From Mangifera indica (Eukaryota; Streptophyta; Magnoliopsida; Sapindales; Anacardiaceae): DNA of 64,000 bases. Numbering within the stretch: position 1 is the stretch's first letter; every line of letters begins with the position of its first letter. Made by a program: the position numbers and the translations under genes. Of the stretch, positions 23,076-34,191 are shown one piece after another. The notes beneath the pieces are model-generated. The model did not search any database. It saw only the letters and a program-made list of their open reading frames with translations, and was not told the DNA's origin. The DNA lies in assembly GCF_011075055.1 (NCBI RefSeq), contig NC_058155.1, positions 1,972,001-2,036,000 on the forward strand, read 5' to 3'.

Positions 23076-24513
23076 TGAAATGAGAATTTCTCACTTATTT
23101 ACTAATTAATAGGGAAGATATATAAGATTACTTCCTAAAATTAGAGCACTAATTTTAAGGGATGAATTTACAAGGATTAATAGAATTAACTAGGAAACAA
23201 GTCAGAAATAACTAATTGCCTAAGATAATTATATCCCAATCCCAACATCTAGTAACATCAAGACACTTAGGCAAATAACTAATTATGTGGCTATATGATC
23301 AATCCAGACTTCTAGAATTCTACTTCAGGCCCATAAACTGAAGATTAAAGAAAATGCTAATCAAATCTGGTTGAAATCAAGCTATGTTTGGATTTTGCTT
23401 CTTGTGGATCAAATTTATGACTTACATCCAAACTTGCGGCACCAAATTATTCTTGAAGCCTATTGCTATTAATTCAAGCATATCTTTATTCAATAATCTG
23501 ATAGATTACTTGTCAAAGTCCAGATTACTTTTAAAGGTACATAACAACTAATAGTTATACAAAATCATGAATACTACTGTTTGAATACCAAGTACAATAT
23601 AATAACAATAAGTTCCACAATATACATAAAAGTTGCTTACCCTGGATTACTTCAAATGATGTTGAATTTTTGCTCTAAGTAGCAAGTTTTTTTCTCAAGA
23701 GCTTGGATACCTCCTTTACATGTTGGGATCTTGCATGGACATATGCCAAACTTTTTTAAGCAGATGAACCATTTTTAAGGACACTAGGAGTCACACGTAC
23801 TTTTTGCATTGCCCCTCACCCTGAGTTCAACATTGAATTTAGATTGTAGAAGTGCTAACAAGAGGATTCTACTTTTACCATTGACGGCTTAAAAGATGAA
23901 AAGCTGCATGAGGGAGAACTAAACCCATTTTCACTTTATGCACTATGAGATGAATGCGATGTTTTACATTTTCTAAAAACTTTATATATTAAAATTTAAA
24001 AAGAAAAAATTTCAATGAAACTACTAAGGAGAATATAAAAGTACCTTCAATCTTCACCTTCCCATAAGTCTTCTAAGGTTTCGTAGTAGCTTCTTTGCAG
24101 ACTAACTCAGGAGAAGTTTTTTCCAGTAATACTTTATGTAACCAATGATGTCAAGGGGTAAAGAATAATATGGTTAAAATAGGCACTTCAAGAAAAAAAA
24201 CAAATTCATGTGGGTACTACTAAACAATACCAGAATTTTCAAGCACAAAATAATTCAATTCACGTGAGAAATGCAAAGAACTATCAAGAAATTATAATTT
24301 ATTTCAGCATATATTTAATTTTGGTCATCTTGTCTTGGTACAACCATCTTCAATATGCAAAAGAATTGGAATAACACAAGAAACTTGTGTCCAAGATATA
24401 CATATATATGTACACATATATATTTGTGTGTGTGGGCGTGTGTGTGTGTATACACATATACACATATATGTATGTATGCATAGTGGTCAACTTTATTGAC
24501 TAAACGCTATTTC
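23076..24513. other. Probable old LTR then intergenic sequence; compound microsatellite
   Basis: The first several hundred bases should hold the LTR belonging to the primer-binding site at 23064-23075, but its outer end is not defined. No gene is seen. At about 24397-24482 there is a compound TA/TG/CA dinucleotide repeat (runs such as GTGTGTGTGGGCGTGTGTGT). The segment ends at the target duplication of the young copia element. Confidence 0.45.
24509..24513. repeat. Target-site duplication ATTTC, left copy
   Basis: Matches 29341-29345 exactly; the following TA also matches by chance or extends the duplication to seven bases. Confidence 0.75.
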
Positions 24514-24900
24514 TAATGAAGCTGAGTGAAGTATGCAGCTGCTGGAATTTATTTTTGATATATTGAAGATGTTGACAAACTTTCTTATCCATTTTTAGTT
24601 GTTTTAGTTTGTATTTAGTTGGAATGTAACCAATGCAGTCTTGGAGTTGTTAGAGCAGGTAAGTTTTTGGTTTGCTTTGTAAGAAATTGGATGGCTTAGC
24701 TTAATTTGAGCTACTGTGTACTTGTATTAAGTAAGATAGGATGTATATAAATATATTATTGAAATGATGGAAAGCAGAGAAGTGACTTTTTACAGCCAAA
24801 AAGACTTCTTCCGTTCCAGCTCTGTTTTTTCTTCTTTTCTCTGCTGTTTTTGCGTTTTTTCATGCTTTCTTGGCATACAAATCTCCATTAAAAACCAACA
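24514..24900 (+). repeat. Left LTR of the young copia element, with promoter
   Basis: Starts TAATGAAGCTG, ends AAAAACCAACA. TATATAAATATA at 24744-24755 is a strong TATA box, so transcription of the element should start at roughly 24775-24785. Confidence 0.9.
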
Positions 24901-24901
24901 A

Positions 24902-24915
24902 TTGGTATCAGAGCC
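24902..24915 (+). other. Primer-binding site of the young copia element
   Basis: TTGGTATCAGAGCC begins one base after the LTR; its core is a perfect match to the initiator-Met tRNA complement. Confidence 0.95.
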
Positions 24916-24987
24916 TTCTGTCTTTGTAAGGACCTGTGTCAAGGAAGATTTGTAGAAGTGTTAGAAAGAAGGAACTCAGCAGTAACT

Positions 24988-27900
24988 ATGTCTTCCAGTA
25001 ACTTTACAGGAGTGACTGCACCAGTTTTTTCTGGTGAAAACTATGCAGCCTGGGCAGTAAAAATGAAAGCCTATTTGAGAGCTTCCGATTTGTGGGATGT
25101 AGTTGAAGTGGATAAGCAACCAAATCCACTGCTTGAGAATCCAACACTGAACCAGATTAAACATCACTCTGAGGAGACAGCAAAGAGGTATAAAGCTTTG
25201 TCTTGTATCCATTCTGCTGTTTCAGAAATTATGTTTGCAAAAATCATGGTCTGTGAAACAGCAAATGAGGCATAGGATAAGCTAAAACTAGAGTTCCATG
25301 GCAGTGAAAAATCAAAGCAAATGCAGATTTTCAACTTGAAAAGAGAGTTTGCTTTACTAAGAATGAAAGATGGAGAATCAGTCAAAGGTTTCATTGATAG
25401 ATTGATGAAGATAGTGAACCAGCTCACTTTTCTTGGAGAAATCACTTCTGAAAGTAAGGTTGTGGAGCAAGTGTTAGTAAGTTTACTAGAAAAATTTGAA
25501 GCAAAGATTTCCTCCTTGGAAGATTCAAAGGATATGAGCACTATGACCATTTCAAAATTGTCTAATTCATTGCAAGCTGTGGAATTGAGACAAGCCTTTA
25601 GAGATAATGTTACAGTCTCTGAAGGAGCATTTACAGTAGCCCAATCATCAAAAACATAGGCTGGTTTCAGTTCAAACAAGTAGTATGTTAACAAGAAAGG
25701 AAAGGAGAAGAAGGATGGATATGTTAAGAGGCAAAGAGGAAAGAAAGGCAGATTCTCACCTTGTCTGCACTGCAAAAAGACTAGCCATACAGAAAAGTAT
25801 TACTGGTATAGACCTGAGATTCAGTGTAGAGGATGTAAGGAGTTTGGTCATATGGAAAAGGTGTGCAAGAACAAAGGAAAAACAACTCAGCAGCAAGCTA
25901 AAGTTGCTGAAAATTTGCAAGAGAAACAGGAGCATTCTGAAGAGCAGTTGTTTACTGTAGACTGCCATAATGCTCAATTTCATCCTCGAAATTGGCTACT
26001 GGACAGCGGATGCACTAATTATATGACTTTTGATAAAAGCCTTTTTATCAACCTTAGAAAGAGCAAAATTTCCAATGTCAAAATTGGAAATGGAAAGCTG
26101 TTGCAAGTGTAAGAAGTGGGCACAGTGGCTATCAAAACAATTTCAGGTACAAGATTGATCAATGTTGTGCTACTTGTTCCTAATATTGCCCTTAATCTAC
26201 TGAGTATTAGTCAAATGTTAGAAAATAATTATTCTCTAAAATTTGACAATAAAAAATGTCATGTGTATGACTCAAAAGGAGTAGAAGTAATGATGGTAGA
26301 TATGATGCATAGAAGTTTTTGCTTAGAGCTAAATGATGTGAATGCTCAAGCACTTGTTAGTAGTGATGATGAATCAATTAAATGGCATAAAAGATTGGGC
26401 CATTTTCATGAACATGGACTCAAATTGATGACTGAGAAAGAACTTGCTGTTGGAATGCCAAAGGTGGCAATGATGAGGAAAATTTGTGAAACTTGTCAAT
26501 TGGGAAAGCAAACAAGGTTTGCTTTTCCAAGGAATGAAGCATAGAGAGCCAAGGAGAAGCTCCAGTTAGTGCACACTGATGTGTGTGGCCCTATGTCAGA
26601 AAATTCCTTAAATGGCAGTAAGTATTTTGTATTGTTCATAGATGATTTCAGTAGGATGTGTTGGGTGTATTTCATTAAACAAAAATCTGAAGTTATTGAT
26701 GTGTTTGTGAACTTCAAGAAGTTTGTAGAGAATGAATGTGGATGCAAACTAAGAATGATAAGAAGTGACAATGGAGGAGAGTATACTAATGAAAAATTTG
26801 AGAAATTTTGCAAAGAAAATGGTATCTAACACCAGCTCACTGTCCCATATACTCCTCAACAAAATGGGTTGAGTGAGAGGAAAAATAGAACTATTATGGA
26901 AATGGGAAGATGTCTTTTGTTTGAAAGCAATCTGCCAAAGAAATTTTGGGCAGAAACAGTAAATACTGCAGTCCATTTGCTCAATAGGCTGCCAACAAAA
27001 GCATTAAAAGATAGAACACCTTATGAAGCTTGGTTTGATTCAAAGCCAAATGTAAGTTATGTAAGAATATTTGGTTGTGTTTGTTAGACTTTTATTCCAG
27101 AAGTGAAGAGAGAAAAATTGAGCAAGAAGGCTGAGTTAGGTATATTAGTGGGCTATAGTGACAAGTCCAAGGCATATAGAGTACATCATCCTTCAAATGG
27201 TAAAATTGGCATTCACAGAGACTTAAAGTTTGATGAAGAATCAGTATGAAATTGGGAAATAAATGCAGCCCAAAGGAAGATAAAAGAGGAGCCAATTGTG
27301 CACAATGAAAGAAAAACAGAAAGTGAGCAGCAAAATAGTAGTGATGATGAAGATAAAGCAGTCAAGATGAAATCACTTGCTGATATTTATAGCAGGTGTA
27401 ATTTGGCAATGACTGAACCTGCCAATTATGAAGAAGCTGCAAAGTTTTCTGGTTGGAGGGCAGCCATGCAAGAGGAGATAAAAATGATACAGAAAAATGA
27501 AACCTGGAAATTGGTTGAAAGGTCACTTGATAAACATGTTTTAGGTGTCAAGTGGATTTACAGGACAAAACTAAATGTTGATGGTTCTGTAAACAAGTTA
27601 AAGGCAAGGCTTGTAGTGAAAGGTTATGCACAAAATGAGGGTGAAGATTATTCTGAAACCTTTGCACCAATTGCAAGGTTTGATACTATTAAACTTCTAA
27701 TTGCATTGGCTACTCAAAAGGGCTGGTTTCTTCATCAATTAGATGTCAAGTCAGCTTTTCTCAATGGTGACTTGAATGAAGAAGTGTACATAGAGCAAGC
27801 TCCTGGGTTTGTGAGAAAAGGAGATGAAAGGAAAGTGTGTTTGCTGAAGAAAGCCTTATATGGCCTGAAACAGGCTCCAAGAGCCTGGTATAGCAGAGTA

Positions 27901-28956
27901 AACACTTATTTGGTGAAGCTTGGTTTTGTGAAAAGCTTGAATGAAGCTACATTATATGTGAAGTCAGAAAATGATGATGTGTTAATAGTGTCCTTTTATG
28001 TGGATGATCTTTTAATTACAGGTAGCAATGCAAATCTAATCACTTGGCTGAAACTGGAAATGCAAAATGCATTTGAAATGACTGACTTATGAAGACTCAA
28101 TTTCTTCCTTGGCATTGAAGTTTTGCAATCAGAATCTAGGATTTTCATTAGCCAACAGAAATATGCTAAGGAATTAGTGAAAAGGTTTGGTATGGAGATT
28201 GCAAAAGGGGTTGACAATCCTCTTATAGTAAGTCAGAAACTGAAAAAGAATGATGGATTTCCAGAAATTGAATCTGCTGTCTTCAAAAGTTTGATAGGAT
28301 GTTTGTTTTATCTAACAGCAACTAAACCTAATATAATGTATGCAACAAGTTTGCTTTCAAGGTTTATGCAAAGACCAAGCCAAGAACATTTTAAAGCAGC
28401 AAAAAGGGTCCTCAGGTATGTTAAGAACTCTGCTGATCTTGGAATATTATACAGCAGAAATTTGGAGGTCAATTTACATGGGTTTGTTGATAGTGACTGG
28501 GGTGGCTCAATGGATGATTTAAAAAGCACCTCTGGTTACATTTTCTCTCTTGGATCAGGATCAATCTGCTGGAATTAAAGAAAACAAAGTGTTATTGCTC
28601 AATCTACTGCAGAAGCAGAATATATAGCTGCTACTTCTGCAGTAAATCAAACCATTTGGTTGAGAAAGATATTAGGTGATTTGCATGAAAAACAAATGAA
28701 TGCAACACCTATTTATTGTGACAACAAGTCTGCTGTGGCTATAACTAAAAATCCAGTTTTTCATGGCAAAACAAAGCATATTAAGATCAAGTATCATGCA
28801 ATAAGGCAAGTTGAAGAAGAATTTGAAATCCAGCTAATTCATTGCAGTTCAGAAGAGCAATTGGTTGACCTGTTGACAAAGGTTGTTAGCACAAATAAAT
28901 TTGTTCAGCTAAGGAACAAATTGGGAATGGTAAGTAAGTTTGTCAAGGAGGAGTAA
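24988..28956 (+). pseudogene. Copia gag-pol polyprotein with ten in-frame stops and no frame shift
   Basis: All segments from the ATG at 24988 to the terminal TAA at 28954 are in one frame (1,323 codons). Domains: gag from VFSGENYAAWAVKMKAYL; two zinc knuckles (about 25765-25867), the first with its final Cys changed to Tyr; protease WLLDSGCTNYM (about 25992); integrase WHKRLGH, CETCQLGKQ, and [13 protein letters not shown] to DNGGEY (about 26380-26790); RT with LDVKSAFLNGDLNEEVY, ALYGLKQAPRAWY and YVDD (about 27740-28010); RNase H with [19 protein letters not shown] and HGKTKHI (about 28600-28780). Internal stops lie at 25273, 25657, 25681, 26110, 26542, 26827, 27085, 27247, 28090 and 28576. 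The final stop codon coincides with the first three bases of the right LTR. Confidence 0.92.
28945..28953 (+). other. Polypurine tract of the young copia element
   Basis: AAGGAGGAG lies directly before the right LTR and is also the last three sense codons of the polyprotein. It is the expected plus-strand primer site and fixes the LTR start at 28954. Confidence 0.8.
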
Positions 28957-29340
28957 TGAAGCTGAGTGAAGTATGCAGCTGCTGGAATTTATTTTTGATA
29001 TATTGAAGATGTTGACAAACTTTCTTATCCATTTTTAGTTGTTTTAGTTTGTATTTAGTTGGAATGTAACCAATGCAGTCTTGGAGTTGTTAGAGCAAGT
29101 AAGTTTTTGGTTTGCTTTGTAAGAAATTGGATGGCTTAGCTTAATTTGAGCTGTTGTGTACTTGTATTAAGTAAGATAGGATGTATATAAATATATTATT
29201 GAAATGATGGAAAGCAGAGAAGTGACTTTTTACAGCCAAAAAGACTTCTTCCGTTCCAACTCTATTTTTTCTTCTTTTCTCTTCTGTTTTTGCGTTTTTT
29301 CATGCTTTCTTGGCATACAAATCTCCATTAAAAACCAACA
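28954..29340 (+). repeat. Right LTR of the young copia element
   Basis: 387 bp; differs from the left LTR at six sites (one near 29097, two near 29153, two near 29259-29264, one near 29283). Confidence 0.95.
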
Positions 29341-29345
29341 ATTTC

Positions 29346-31436
29346 TACCATTTTGCCAGTAATTAAACTGTTGTCCAAGCCTCCTCTACTTGGGTACATC
29401 GTAAAAAAGATACTAACCCTTCACCTCTTTGTCCATAAACAGTTGGAAGATAAAGAACTCCTTGTTGAGGTCCTATAATGTGGCTATAATATTTGTGTTG
29501 TCACATTCACGTCTCTACTTGTTATGACCTATAGTTGTAACTGTATATCACAAGCAATATGCATGAAAGCTACAAGATTCTTCCCCCAAAAAGTAATGAC
29601 ATTTCAAAATTTTAAAAAAACTGTGAATCTTATTCACCTACACCATAATATTTTAAAATTTCTAAAACCGATTGAACCCATCTTACATATCAAAAATATA
29701 TGAAAAGAAAAAAAAGGTCGAAGAGCATTCACCCAAATTCACTTCGCAACAGTGCCCACTCATTATTCAAGAAGTAAGAAACTTCTTTCTCACAATCCTT
29801 TGCTCATGAGTTTAAGCACAAACGAATACATGCATCATAGAAAATGACAGCACACCATGGACATGGCCCACTGAGAACAAAGCATACAGAAAAAAAAGAA
29901 GAGGAAATTAAAAATAACCTGAGAATTGGATGGTATTTACAGTGCATTTGATAGTATTTGAGTTAAGGTTCATAAAACGCGTTAAAAATCCTGAGTCAAC
30001 AAATTTGCCTCTTACTAGTATAGCAATCTAACCGACCTTGCATGAAAAGTGGGTAAACGAGTACGCAAGGAACTTGTGAATAAATCTAATCCGATGCCAT
30101 AATCAGTCCTAGATGCAATTGCAATTTAGTCACACCATTCAAGAAAATGAAAGCAAATACACAATTATGAACACGCACAGTCTAGTAGATAAGTCAAGAA
30201 TCTCATATCGAGTGCTACCTCGTGTGGGATAGCAACAAGAGTACTTTACGTTTTTGGATAATTTATAATTTCATATTCACTTGAATTTGCAGAATAAGGT
30301 CACTCCGCCCTCTAACTGTTGTGCTCACCAACTTGTTCTATTTTTGAACCAGTGTCAACAAAGGGAGGTGCACTAGAAATGCCAAAATAAGAATGTTTCA
30401 AATACTGTCATTGTCAGCCACCCAACTCCTGCAAGCACATTTTCATCTGAATACAACAGCACGTCAAACTTCATATGGATCCAAATAGCTAAAAAGGAGA
30501 AATTATTCCATATGCATGTTAACATAAGTTCAACAAAGTCTTACACTAGCAGTCTTTAAGTGATAAAACACAACTAATTCAATACATCTTCTGTCTACTA
30601 ACCGTTCGATGCAGAGCCAAGAACCAAAAACTTGTAATATATGCCTGAAAAATTTAGTTTGGTGACGTCTCTTAGTTATCGCACATCATTACTTAATTGG
30701 CCAAAATTTTCTTTTCTTGATTTTGATTTATTGTTCAAATTATGTAGTATTTCAATTATTTATTAAATTTAAACATTAATTACCTTTTCTAATTACGAAT
30801 TGGGAACAGAAATTGGTTAGTCTATCAATAATTTAATAGTTAACATAATTATCCGAAAGCATTTTCACCAGTTTTAGGGTTAAAAAAGTTTAGTATGATA
30901 ATGTTTTGCTAGTGAACCTAAACCAATAATTAACCCCCCAATTTACCACAGTATGTGTACAAAAAGTTCCAATGGGTCGTAACACAACCAAATGTCTCCT
31001 AAAATTCTTCATCTCTATATCACCGTCGGAAGCTCAAAAAAGAACTGATAACAAAGCTTAGCTTCCCCAAAGCACGTACCAATCAAATAATTTCTATTAC
31101 ATTATATCTCCAACCTAGATTATAAGCTCTGCATATGGTGAGGAGAAAATTAGTAAGAGCAAATTAACAAGTTCTCTGCTATAAGCATGTTCAACATATA
31201 GAGCAGTACAAACAACCATTCAACATGTAGATGCCTTGTTTATATCGTCGGGCATTGGATACTTATATCAAAGAAAATAACTTCATTTCAGCTCCTTTGT
31301 GAGTAGTTTCTATTTTCTATTACCAATAAGTCACTCATATTTTCGCCATAAACTGTCCAGATAATGTTCATCAATTCTTATATAATTGTAATTCCACACA
31401 TTCATATTTACATGCTTACAGTTTGACTCACATTTG
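29346..31436. other. Intergenic region, no gene seen
   Basis: About 2.1 kb without a recognisable frame, RNA gene or repeat boundary. Ordinary AT-rich plant intergenic sequence. Confidence 0.4.
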
Positions 31437-32118
31437 TAACAAATGTTAAATGTAGCTTATACGAGACTCATTCGGCTTGATATTGCTTTTACTATAAATC
31501 AGGCCACTCAACACTTATCTGCTCTTACCCATAGGGACATACGTGCAGTCAAACACATTTTCCGCTATATTAAGGGCACCCTATATCATGGTCTCACATT
31601 TCATCATGACTCTACTACTCATCTCCTTGCCTATTCTGATGCTGACTGGGCTATTGATGTTTCAACACGTCGCTCTATCACTGGTGGTTGTGTGTTTCCT
31701 TGGTCATAATATTGTTTGTTGGACTGCCAAGAAATAGGCTACTACGTCCTACTCTAGTGCTAAGTCTGAGTACCAGGCACTCGTACATGTGATTGCTAAT
31801 ATTCGGTGGTTTTGTTATCTTCTACGAGAGCTCGACATTCCACTACACCCATCTCCACTTATGCTTTGTGACAATTAGTCTGCCTTGCATATGGTTGGCA
31901 ATCTAGTGTTTCATGCTTGCACACGGCATATCGACATCGACCTGCACTTCATTCGTGATTTAGTTTCCCATGGGGCCATTCGACTTCAACATGTCCCTAC
32001 CTTTTCTCAGCTTGTTGATATCTTTGTCAAGAGATTGTCTCGTGAACGTTTTCTTTCCTTATGTGTTCAATTACAACTTCAAGTGCTACCACAGCAAATG
32101 CGAAAGGTTGTTAAATAA
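31437..32118 (+). pseudogene. Copia RT C-terminus and RNase H fragment
   Basis: The plus-strand translation reads RLDIAFTINQATQHLSALTH, then AVKHIFRYIKGTL and LLAYSDADWA. After a frame shift near 31706 and stops it continues SSAKSEYQALVH, DIPLHPSPLMLCDN and HIDIDLHFIRDLV. This is the end of a copia polyprotein (pattern RPDIAFAVN...A.KR.LRYLKGT...YSDADWA...SS.EAEYRAL...HIEID.HF.RD). It ends at a TAA at 32116. No LTR pair was found, so it is a truncated relic of a lineage different from the two full copia elements. Confidence 0.9.
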
Positions 32119-34146
32119 TATTTACTTTCCCTTTCGATCTGATTTTGATTCTTATTGGATCTAATTCTGATTTGATTTGATTTGATATTGATTATGATTC
32201 TAATTTGATATTATTTTGATTTGATGTATATTAGTTTTCGCAGGATTAAGTTAAGTAAAACACATCACTATATATTAGGCTTAATTCCAACAGATCTAGA
32301 TATTCCGTCAAATCATGCAAATCAGTTCATCATGGCCATGTGTACCTATTTAAACACGTATCTCAATCAAAATCCACTATATTCCAAATTATACAAATAA
32401 TTCTTTTTAGATTCCATAAACCAATTTAAAATTCATCAAACATATATAATTTGTAAATATAATAACTACTCCTACTTACCTCTCTTCCAAACCAAAGATA
32501 TTGTTGCAGAATTCCTTCTTCTCATCGGAAAATCACCTCTAGAGTGTTGCAATTCACATTGCTAACCGAGGTATATGTTTATCAATTTTTTTCAAAGAAA
32601 ATGTTGTGTTATGGAAAGGTAAATGACATACGAAAATGTGTCTTCTTAAATAAAATTCAAATCAAATAACTATTGAAATGGCCATGCATTGTCACTGAAT
32701 GGTTTTTCAGCCTCTTTAATTATCTAACATGACTCAATATCCATTTTTTCCACCTGCTATGGCATGAGTAGGAGTGCACCTTCATGTATAACTGTTAAAA
32801 AATCTTTCATTTTTTCAACACTTAGACAATTTCACATTTCTCAGTATCATAAATAACTCGTAAAATAGTAAAATGACTAAAGTAACCTTGCTACTTACTA
32901 GTTAGTGTTACACTTCAACCTCTGGTCTTGAAATCCCTTCAACTACTAGCCTAGAAATGCATTTTATGATTTGATCAATCAAACATCTATAAAAAATAAA
33001 TAAATAAAAGGAATAGCTAAGACCAAGTATGTCAGAATATAACTACAAAATTCTTTAGAAACAATCTAACCTAAGCTCAACAAGATCAGTTCCAAAAAGT
33101 GATACTGTTTAGGTTATATGAAATAGAGAAGAAGTTTGATTTAAATACTCAGGTTTGGAAAGTAAAATGATGACACATGTACCAATGGTAACAATGCACC
33201 TATAATTTAAAAATCAAATCAAATAAGGAAAAAACAAATGCAAATTGTTCATGTAAAAATCTACATTAACGTGAAATATGTAAGATAAGAGGTATTATTT
33301 CATGAAGGGAGTGAAAATGAATGGAATTGACATTGTAATTATAGGTAGTTTTAAGCAATAGAGAAAAGAAAAAGGTTTTTAAATGATTCACTGCTAGGGA
33401 GTCTATATCCTTTGTTATCTCATTGATTTTCCTAGCCAAAATTTGATAAAATAACTATAAATGATCCAAAGTGCTCTTGGAAATCTTTTTTTTTCAAATT
33501 GATCCCTTCAACCGGTGTACAATTCTTCGTTTATAAGACCAAGAGGTTGACTTAATTAAGTAAACTACATAAGAGATTTGTTCTAAATCTTAATAAAATC
33601 AATCTAGTTTTCTAGATAGAAATTATTGATCAAGTTATCTCAGTAAAATAGGGGATAATTACACCATGAGCATTATCTCATATCTACTAAACATAAGGAT
33701 AGAATGTGATTAATTACATCACAAAATTATTAAGATTCATCCATCCAGTGTTTGAGTTAATTTGCAAATAAATGATGTGTCAACCATAATATGTTGCTTA
33801 CATGGCTAGCTAGCTCTAGGCACCAAATGGAATCAAAATAGAAAATAAAAACTATTAGAACTATGTTAGAAAGAAAAAATGTTGGGGTTTGTTCAAATAT
33901 TTATATATCCCTGGAACTCTTAACGGGTAAATAACAACTTTGATTAATTGCATATTTAACACACTTTGTGACTTTGTGTGCATTATCATTAGGGCCAATT
34001 TTCCGATTGCTCGTATTCGGTTCATGAGTCTTTTTTATGCATTCACCACATGTTAAAATATATTAGGCCACGTCAAATTATAAATTTGACTTTAATAGTT
34101 TCCTTTATTTGCCAAAGTTCACAAAACGCCACACAAATACAATTTC
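32119..34146. other. Intergenic region between the copia relic and the polyketide synthase gene
   Basis: The first 190 bases carry TTTGATTTGATATTGATT runs that may be the 3' untranslated or LTR part of the copia relic. The rest is AT-rich with no gene or clear repeat. Confidence 0.4.
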
Positions 34147-34152
34147 TTTATT
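34147..34152 (-). terminator. Poly(A) signal of the polyketide synthase gene
   Basis: AATAAA on the minus strand, 40 bases after the stop codon at 34192-34194; a typical plant near-upstream element position. Confidence 0.55.
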
Positions 34153-34191
34153 GTAAGTAGAAAACAATCCCAAATCAAATCAAATAAGCCC

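Larger units (their letters stand above)
24514..29340 (+). mobile_element. Young, full-length Ty1/copia LTR retrotransposon
   Basis: 4.8 kb flanked by perfect 5-bp target duplications ATTTC (24509-24513 and 29341-29345). The LTRs are both 387 bp and differ at six positions by direct comparison (98.4% identical). It has a perfect primer-binding site, a polypurine tract and a single-frame polyprotein with ten internal stops. With these ends the LTR starts TA rather than TG. An alternative with TG at 24517 would leave no 5-bp duplication. The insertion is recent compared with every other element in the window. Confidence 0.95.

Noticed and set aside
24397..24482. Dinucleotide repeat as a possible regulatory or Z-DNA element
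   Set aside because: Compound TA/TG microsatellites are common in plant intergenic DNA and no gene is adjacent.
25164..25775. 203-codon minus-strand frame
   Set aside because: Antisense to the copia gag, whose homology is unambiguous on the plus strand.
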